Made by a program: the position numbers and the translations under genes. A stretch of DNA of 64,000 nt from Streptomyces sp. BK340 (GTDB lineage Bacteria > Actinomycetota > Actinomycetes > Streptomycetales > Streptomycetaceae), in the NCBI RefSeq assembly GCF_007827595.1, contig NZ_VISR01000003.1:372001-436000 (forward strand), given 5' to 3'. Under the pieces are notes generated by a model. That model did not search any database. It saw only the letters and a program-made list of their open reading frames with translations, and was not told where the DNA came from. Shown here in pieces: positions 58,889-64,000 of this stretch; positions within the stretch are counted from its first letter, which is position 1, and every line of letters begins with the position of its first letter.

Positions 58889-60246
58889 ACGTCGACTCGA
58901 TGCGGCGCAACGCTCGCCGCCTCACCAACCTCGTACAGCAGCCCCCGGCAGCCGGCTGGTACCGGGTCATACGTAACACTGCTGGTGGTCCGACGCGGGT
59001 CGACATCTACGACGAGATCGGCGGTAGCTGGCTCTCCGAGGGCGTCACCGCGGTCGACTTCATCGCGGAACTCGGGCAGATATCCGGTGACCTTGAGGTC
59101 CACATCAACTCCCCGGGCGGCGACGTCTTCGACGGCATCGCGATCTACAACAGCCTCGCGCAGCGCCCCGGGAACGTGACGACCGTGGTCGACGGACTCG
59201 CCGCCTCCGCCGCGTCGTTCATCGCGCAGGCGGGCACGACGCGGGTCGTCGCCCCAGGCGCGATGATGATGATTCACGACGCGTCCGGAGCCTGCTTCGG
59301 CAACGCCGGCGACATGCGGGACCTCGCCGAACTCCTCGACAAGGTGTCCGACAACCTCGCCAGCATCTACGCCGACCGGGCCGGCGGCGACGCCGAGGGC
59401 TGGCGTACCGCGATGCGCACGGAGACGTGGTACACGGCTGACGAGGCTGTGAAGGCGGGTCTGGCGCATCGGGTGGCGGAGCGGCCGGAGCAGAATGCGC
59501 TCGCCGCGGTTGCCCAGTTCGACCTTTCGGTGTTCGCGCACGTCCCCGACCGGCTGACGAACGCCGTGCGTCCGACTGCGGCCGATGGTTCGCAGCCGCA
59601 CGAGCCGACGCCGTACAAGCCTGGCGAGGACGAGACCGTCGCGTGCCCGGTGTGCGAGAAGGGCAACGCGCCGGACGCGCGGTTCTGTGACCAGTGCGGG
59701 ACGAAGATGGTCGGCCGGGAGGACGTCACCGAGACCGAGGCGCACGGCCAGCCCGCGGTGCGGGGCGTCGAGTCGATGCCGATCGTGGCGAAGGCGCTCC
59801 CGGTGCATCACACGGCCACCGTGGATGAGCCGTGGGACGGGCCGGCCGCGGTCGCCGCGATGCCGAACGACGACACCGTCCTGCGCTACTGCTTCGCATG
59901 GCAGTCCGACGAGGCCGCGGGCACTCCCCACAAGGAGGGGGACAACGACGCGGACGACAAGAAGGGGAACTACAAGTTCCCTCACCACAAGAGCAAGGGC
60001 GGCCCCGCGAACCTCGCGGCTTGCCGTAACGGCCTTGCCCGGCTGGAGGGATCGAAGATCCCAGAGGGCGACAAGGCCGGCGTCCGCGCCCATCTGCAGG
60101 CCCACCTCGACGACGCCAACAAGAGCAGCGGCGAGGGCAAGAGCGGCACCGATAACCACGCCGAGGACTTCCCCGCGTGGCTCAACACCCACGACTCCGC
60201 GCCGCTTCCGGCGTGGCTGGCAAACGCCGAGGAGGCGACGAAGTGA
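58885..60246 (+). CDS. ClpP-type prohead protease with zinc ribbon and C-terminal domain
   Basis: A 453-aa protein. Residues 25-200 form a ClpP/S49-like serine protease: nucleophile Ser108 in GLAASAAS, His131 in MIHDASG, plus INSPGGDVFDG for substrate binding. A linker, a zinc ribbon (CPVCEKGNAPDARFCDQCG, near 255-275) and a distinct C-terminal domain (YKFPHHKSKGGPANLAACRNGLARL, VRAHLQAHLDD) follow. It should cleave scaffold and capsid delta domains; the tail may serve as scaffold. Confidence 0.85.
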   Translation: MNVDSMRRNARRLTNLVQQPPAAGWYRVIRNTAGGPTRVDIYDEIGGSWLSEGVTAVDFIAELGQISGDLEVHINSPGGDVFDGIAIYNSLAQRPGNVTTVVDGLAASAASFIAQAGTTRVVAPGAMMMIHDASGACFGNAGDMRDLAELLDKVSDNLASIYADRAGGDAEGWRTAMRTETWYTADEAVKAGLAHRVAERPEQNALAAVAQFDLSVFAHVPDRLTNAVRPTAADGSQPHEPTPYKPGEDETVACPVCEKGNAPDARFCDQCGTKMVGREDVTETEAHGQPAVRGVESMPIVAKALPVHHTATVDEPWDGPAAVAAMPNDDTVLRYCFAWQSDEAAGTPHKEGDNDADDKKGNYKFPHHKSKGGPANLAACRNGLARLEGSKIPEGDKAGVRAHLQAHLDDANKSSGEGKSGTDNHAEDFPAWLNTHDSAPLPAWLANAEEATK

Positions 60247-61646
60247 CCACCACCATCCCGGACTCCCCGGCGGCACTGGCCGAGGTACTCAACGACGCGG
60301 ACAAGCTCAAGGAACTCTGGGCTTCGAAGGAGAAGCTCGCCGAGTTCATCGAGGGCTACGCCGGCGCCGTCGACAAGTCGAACCGCGGTGAAATCAACGC
60401 GCAGGCACGTGAGCAGATGCAGCTCGTCCTCGCCGAGTACCTGAAGAACAACGGCAGCGACGCCAAGCCCCCGGTGGACCTGGCGGGCAAGCGCGCCGAC
60501 AACCTGCGCCCGGAGATCCAGGGCCTCGGATCCGGAGCGCGGCAGAGCCTGTACAACAAGCGTGCCCCCGGCGCGGCTGCTGACGGCATCTTCGACGACG
60601 CCAGCGAGTACTTCCGCAGCACGTGGTACCGCGCGGACCGGCTCCGTGACTTCGAGAAGCTTCGGCCCAAGCTGGAGCGTCTCGTCGAGATCCAGAACAG
60701 CTACGGCTCCGAGGTGCCGGCGGATGGTGGATTCCTGATCCCCGAGGAGCTGCGCTCCGAGATCCTTCAGGTCGCACTGGAGACCGCAGTCGTCCGGCCG
60801 CGCGCGACGGTGATCCCGATGTCGTCGCTGCGGGTCCCGATCCCGATGATCGACGACACCTCGCACCAGTCGTCCATCCTCGGTGGCGTCGTTGGCTACT
60901 GGACTGAGGAAGCCGCGGGCCTCACGGAGTCCCAGGCCTCGTTCGGCCGGGTTGTCCTGGACGCCCGGAAGCTCACTGCGTACGCCGAGGTCCCGAACGA
61001 GCTGCTGATGGACGCCCCGGCGTTCTCCGGGTTCTTCAGTGGGACGTTCCCGAAAGCGATCTCGTGGTTCGAGGACGTTGCGTTCCTCTCCGGCACCGGC
61101 GTGGGCGAGCCGCTCGGCTTCATCAACTCCCCGGTGTCCGTACAGGTCCCTGCCGAGTCCGGGCAGCCGTCCGGGACGATCGTCTGGGAGAACATCGTCA
61201 AGATGTACAGCCGCATGCTGCCCACCAGCCTGGGCCGCGCGGTGTGGATCTGCTCCATCGACACCTTCCCGCAGCTCGCCACCATGGCCCTGTCCGTCGG
61301 CACCGGCGGCGGCCCGGTCTGGATCGGCAACATGGCCGGCGGCCAGGGCGGCATGGACTCCCCGCCCGCGACGATCCTCGGTCGCCCGGTCTTCTTCACA
61401 GAGAAGGTCGGGCCGCTCGGCACCACCGGCGACATCTCCTTCGTGGACCTGTCGTACTACCTCATCGGTGACCGGATGCAGATGGAGACCAGCAGCTCCG
61501 AGCACTACCGATTCGCCAACGACAAGACCGCGTACCGCGTGGTCGAGCGCGTCGACGGCCGCCCGTGGCTGCAGTCAGCCATCACTCCGAAGAACGGCAG
61601 CTCCAACACGCTGTCCCCGGTCGTCCAGCTCGCTTCCCGGCCGTAA
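60243..61646 (+). CDS. HK97-type major capsid protein
   Basis: A 467-aa major capsid protein. The N-terminal 115 residues are a charged helical delta domain to be removed by the upstream protease. The fold region begins near GGFLIPEELRSEIL and has VIPMSSLRVPIPM, YWTEEAAGLTESQASFGRVVL, ELLMDAPAFSGFF and GTGVGEPLGFINS, the typical HK97 family run. GTGA overlap with the protease gene. Confidence 0.93.
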   Translation: MTTTIPDSPAALAEVLNDADKLKELWASKEKLAEFIEGYAGAVDKSNRGEINAQAREQMQLVLAEYLKNNGSDAKPPVDLAGKRADNLRPEIQGLGSGARQSLYNKRAPGAAADGIFDDASEYFRSTWYRADRLRDFEKLRPKLERLVEIQNSYGSEVPADGGFLIPEELRSEILQVALETAVVRPRATVIPMSSLRVPIPMIDDTSHQSSILGGVVGYWTEEAAGLTESQASFGRVVLDARKLTAYAEVPNELLMDAPAFSGFFSGTFPKAISWFEDVAFLSGTGVGEPLGFINSPVSVQVPAESGQPSGTIVWENIVKMYSRMLPTSLGRAVWICSIDTFPQLATMALSVGTGGGPVWIGNMAGGQGGMDSPPATILGRPVFFTEKVGPLGTTGDISFVDLSYYLIGDRMQMETSSSEHYRFANDKTAYRVVERVDGRPWLQSAITPKNGSSNTLSPVVQLASRP

Positions 61647-61742
61647 CCCAGCTTCACCCCAGCCACCGTGTGGTGGCTGGGCCCATCCCGCCCTGCAAGG
61701 GCTTGATCGGCGGCAGTAACGCCCCGCCGGGGAGGTAACACC

Positions 61743-62162
61743 ATGGCAGGCATGTACGGACTCGGGCGCGTCATCAACGTGATCCCGATCGCCGCAGGAA
61801 ACGCGTTCAAGCTGCGCGGAGCGTCGGCGGTGACGTTCGTGTGCACTGGGAACGACACCTTCACCGTTACCGCGTCCAGCTCGTTCGGCGGCTCCTACTC
61901 CAGCCCGGGGAACATCATCACCCGGAAGGCGACGTGCACCGCGACCAACGGCACGGCCGCGTGGGTGGAGTCCACTCAGGCGGCATCCAACGCGGTCACC
62001 ATCGCGTCCGGCACGGTGGTTTTCAGCGTGCTGACGTCGCAGCTCGCCGACCCCAACGACTACGTCAAGGTCAGCGTCGGCGGCTCCGGTCTCGTGACGG
62101 CGATCCTGCACGACCTGATCGTGCAGCGGAAGCCGTCGAACCTCGAAATCCTGGGGGCCTGA
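61743..62162 (+). CDS. Structural protein after the capsid gene (139 aa)
   Basis: A beta-rich 139-aa protein with many Thr, Ser, Val and Gly residues (ASAVTFVCTGNDTFTVTASSSF). The place right after the capsid gene suggests a head decoration or head-tail protein. GGGGAGG upstream of ATG. A short hairpin-prone gap precedes it. Confidence 0.65.
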   Translation: MAGMYGLGRVINVIPIAAGNAFKLRGASAVTFVCTGNDTFTVTASSSFGGSYSSPGNIITRKATCTATNGTAAWVESTQAASNAVTIASGTVVFSVLTSQLADPNDYVKVSVGGSGLVTAILHDLIVQRKPSNLEILGA

Positions 62163-62167
62163 CCGCG

Positions 62168-62635
62168 ATGACCACGCTCATCCAGAACAAGGATGTCCGG
62201 CTTCTCGCGGCCGGCATCGCAGTCAGCCGCGCCACTGCGACACTGCCGCAGACCGCGCAGTCGTCGCTGTTCACCATCTCCGGCGGCCGGATCCTCGTGG
62301 TCGCTCTGGTCGGTGAGGTCACCACCGCGATCCAGGCGCAGGCCACCACCGTGCAGCTGATCGGTACCCCGACCAGTGGCACCGCAGTGAACCTGACCAA
62401 CGCCACTGGTGACGTCAACGGCAAGGAGATCGGCGCGACCGTGACCCTGCCGACGACACTCGGCGGCACCGCGGCGGTGAACAACGCGGGCGGCAACATC
62501 ACCCCGTCCGCGACGTGGCTGCTACTGCACCCCGGAACCATCGACCTCAAGACCGTCGCCAGCTCGACGGGCGCCATGAAGTGGGACCTGCTGTACATCC
62601 CGCTCGACACGGCCGCGTCGGTGGTCGCGGCCTGA
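62168..62635 (+). CDS. Structural protein (155 aa)
   Basis: A 155-aa, Thr/Ala/Val-rich beta protein (SLFTISGGRILVVALVGEVTTAIQ, WLLLHPGTIDLKTV). Similar short proteins occur with capsid genes of Streptomyces phages. Starts 5 nt after the previous gene. Virion role inferred from position. Confidence 0.65.
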   Translation: MTTLIQNKDVRLLAAGIAVSRATATLPQTAQSSLFTISGGRILVVALVGEVTTAIQAQATTVQLIGTPTSGTAVNLTNATGDVNGKEIGATVTLPTTLGGTAAVNNAGGNITPSATWLLLHPGTIDLKTVASSTGAMKWDLLYIPLDTAASVVAA

Positions 62636-62636
62636 C

Positions 62637-63110
62637 ATGGCGATCGAAGTCTGCACGTCGTGCACCTGCCGGTTCGCGGTGGGCCTGCTGCGCTGCCCTC
62701 AGTGCCAGGCCCCCGCGCCCCGGTTCGCCGACCGCATGAAGGAGAACGACATGCCCAGGATCACCGTCGCCGGGGGTCCGTCGAACGCCGACGCGCAGCC
62801 CGGCGAGCCCGGCTACATCGAAGGGAGTGAGCAGCCATCAGCTGGTACCAGCTCCTCGACATCCGACGCCAAGCACGCGCCGAGTTCGAACGAGACCCCA
62901 ACGTCGTCGGACCGCCCACAGCGTGCCCCCGCGACGGAGAACCCCTCAAGCCCGGACCACCGTCCGAGCCCGGAACCTTCTTCTGCCAGTTCGACGGATG
63001 GCAGTACCCCCGCGACTGGGTCCAGCCGGAACCGCCGGCAGGCCTCTTCGACGGGGTCGCGGAAGGGCCAGGGAGCTACGGCGGACTCCCGTAAGACCGA
63101 CAAGTCCTGA
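62637..63110 (+). CDS. Zinc-ribbon protein with Ser-rich tail
   Basis: The 157-codon frame begins with a zinc ribbon (CTSCTCRF and CPQCQAP), then an in-frame ATG at 62751 preceded by AAGGAG starts MPRITVAGGPSNADAQPGEPG. The last 95 codons are Ser/Pro/Thr-rich and overlap the ATC-initiated gene in another frame. The first 65 codons look like the better coding part; it may be two genes (62637 and 62751 starts) sharing a frame. Confidence 0.5.
   Translation: MAIEVCTSCTCRFAVGLLRCPQCQAPAPRFADRMKENDMPRITVAGGPSNADAQPGEPGYIEGSEQPSAGTSSSTSDAKHAPSSNETPTSSDRPQRAPATENPSSPDHRPSPEPSSASSTDGSTPATGSSRNRRQASSTGSRKGQGATADSRKTDKS
62837..63094 (+). CDS. Conserved-type phage protein lacking a standard start codon
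   Basis: An 85-codon frame with a strongly protein-like sequence: SWYQLLDIRRQARAEFE, ACPRDGEPLK, FFCQFDGWQYPRDWV. This resembles a two-Cys protein common just after the capsid genes of Streptomyces phages. The frame is closed upstream by TGA at 62828-62830, and no ATG, GTG, TTG or CTG occurs in frame anywhere. ATC 62837 has AAGGGAG 9 nt upstream and is the best start; a frameshift from the overlapping gene is the alternative. Confidence 0.55.
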   Translation: MSWYQLLDIRRQARAEFERDPNVVGPPTACPRDGEPLKPGPPSEPGTFFCQFDGWQYPRDWVQPEPPAGLFDGVAEGPGSYGGLP

Positions 63111-63140
63111 GCCAGCAAGATCTGGGAGGAGGAGATCAGC

Positions 63141-63869
63141 ATGACCGCAACCGGCTACGTGTCCACCACCGGCGACACCCGCAAGGTGAACAAGTCCGGC
63201 GACACCATGACAGGCGAGTTGACGCTGCCCGACTCCTCCCCGGACCAGGCACTGAACGCCGCGTCGAAGGGCTACGTCGACGCCGTGGCCGCAACAAAGG
63301 CCGCGCTCGCGCACGCTGCCCAGCACGCCGCCGCAGGCGGCGACCCGGTGACGCTGACGCAGGCACAGGTCACCGGGCTCGTCTCTGCACTCGCCGCGCT
63401 GGCCCCGCTTGCCGGCGCCCACTTCACCGGCGATGTCACTGTCGACGGCTACACCACTTTGCAGGGCGGCCAGTTCAATTCCGACTTCGCCGCGTTCGGC
63501 AGCATGACATTGATCGGCACCGGCAAACGCGTCCGGTTCCGGCCCACGGGCGGAGACGTCGACGTCGAGGGCGGCGGCAAGGACGTCTACGTCTCCGTCT
63601 GGTCCGGCGAGGACTTCAGCGGGACTCAGCACACCTACCTGCGCCTGGAGTACAACGCCGGGATCGCGCACGCGGTCGGCACGTGGGTGTTCAGCGACAG
63701 CCCGTTCGGCGGGGGTCACACGCTGACGGGTACGACGGCCGGCTTCTACGGGGCCGCCCCGGTCGCGCAGCAGACGGTCACGGGTTCCCGTGGCGGGAAC
63801 GCTGCGCTTGCGTCCCTTCTGTCGAAGCTCGCCTCGCTCGGGCTGATCGTGGATGGGACGAGCGCATGA
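63141..63869 (+). CDS. Tail-fibre/baseplate-like structural protein
   Basis: A 242-aa protein. GDTRKVNKSGDTMTGELTLPDSSPDQALNAASKGYVDAVAA is the repeat type seen in phage tail fibres and their attachment ends. The rest is beta-rich with Gly turns and ends in a helix typical for trimerisation (AALASLLSKLASLGLIVDG). GGGAGGAGGAG upstream of ATG. A tail-fibre-like gene between capsid and tail genes is unusual in order. Confidence 0.7.
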   Translation: MTATGYVSTTGDTRKVNKSGDTMTGELTLPDSSPDQALNAASKGYVDAVAATKAALAHAAQHAAAGGDPVTLTQAQVTGLVSALAALAPLAGAHFTGDVTVDGYTTLQGGQFNSDFAAFGSMTLIGTGKRVRFRPTGGDVDVEGGGKDVYVSVWSGEDFSGTQHTYLRLEYNAGIAHAVGTWVFSDSPFGGGHTLTGTTAGFYGAAPVAQQTVTGSRGGNAALASLLSKLASLGLIVDGTSA

Positions 63870-64000
63870 CTGACGTGATCGCAGGCCAGACCGTGGCGCT
63901 CCTGTCGCAGTGGTACGACTTCTCCGGCGGCTCCCTCGTCGACCTCGACGCCACCCCCACCATCACCATCACGAGCATTGCCACCGCGGCGACCGCGCTC
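63866..64000 (+). CDS. Structural protein, N-terminal part (runs off the window)
   Basis: Open frame from ATG 63866 (ATGA overlap) to the window end, at least 45 codons: MTDVIAGQTVALLSQWYDF then DATPTITITSIATAA. Likely a virion protein in the same transcript; too short to name. Confidence 0.55.
   Translation, partial: MTDVIAGQTVALLSQWYDFSGGSLVDLDATPTITITSIATAATAL

Noticed and set aside
62637..63110. The Ser/Pro-rich tail as a proven protein domain
   Set aside because: The low-complexity tail coincides exactly with the overlapping 62837-63094 frame, so its composition is better explained as a by-product of that frame, although real use of both frames cannot be excluded.
26000..64000. CRISPR arrays or phage tRNA genes in the prophage
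   Set aside because: No regularly spaced repeats and no cloverleaf with a T-loop were found on either strand by eye; the repeats present are short operator-type palindromes.

Overview
The window is high-GC actinobacterial DNA, almost certainly from a Streptomyces chromosome. The signs are dense GTG starts, GTGA/ATGA start-stop overlaps, leaderless genes with TAnnnT boxes 6-7 nt before the start, and typical Streptomyces gene families. It has two parts: about 26 kb of host chromosome (1 to about 26,150) and the left 38 kb of an integrated tailed-phage genome (about 26,150 to 64,000, continuing past the window end).

Host part. The window opens in the C-terminal end of a SigJ-type ECF sigma factor, followed by an MMPL transporter. 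A leftward operon (6862 to 2940) encodes a sugar-type ABC importer (lipoprotein, permease, ATPase) and an IolE-like isomerase/dehydratase. Divergent from it are iolD and a GntR/HutC regulator, so this is a myo-inositol uptake and catabolism locus. A second carbohydrate operon follows (10045 to 15282): binding protein, two permeases and a GH42 beta-galactosidase. Then come a polysaccharide pyruvyl transferase-like gene, a CYTH-like gene, a DUF2278/lamin-tail gene and tRNA-Pro(GGG). After these lie a DUF309 gene, the cobalamin genes cobF and cobK, a HAD phosphatase, a TauE/SafE permease, a thiolase, an alpha/beta hydrolase and a PF04672-type methyltransferase. The last host gene is a Cof-type HAD hydrolase whose N-terminal end, with the catalytic DxD motif, is missing because the phage is inserted there.

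Prophage part. Directly at the junction lies a 543-aa large serine integrase. It is followed by a membrane coiled-coil gene and an XRE repressor on the minus strand. A divergent control region with four TTCCCTnnnnAGGGAA-type palindromes separates these from a second XRE gene. Rightward early genes are tightly packed, mostly with 1-4 nt overlaps: a RecT-like protein, a DnaQ-like exonuclease, a WhiB protein, a ParB-like DGQHR protein, a replication-initiator-like protein, a DnaC-type loader and an HNH protein. Further on are a phage HAD protein, a C5 cytosine methyltransferase, a DUF2493/SLOG protein and many small zinc-ribbon proteins. Three more divergent promoter regions, each with its own palindrome or direct repeats and an adjacent small DNA-binding protein, lie at 37.5, 48.65 and 52.98 kb. 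Between the last two is a four-gene membrane cluster resembling the Spd/DUF2637 spread genes of Streptomyces conjugative elements. From 55027 the virion genes run rightward: TerS, TerL, a portal fused to a MuF-like tail, a ClpP-type prohead protease with a zinc ribbon, the HK97-type major capsid protein, and further structural genes to the window end.

The most notable observations are the four separately controlled divergent switches in one prophage, the Spd-like module inside a tailed phage, and a well-conserved-looking gene at 62837-63094 that has no standard start codon and may begin with ATC. All family assignments come from reading motifs by eye; no database search was run.
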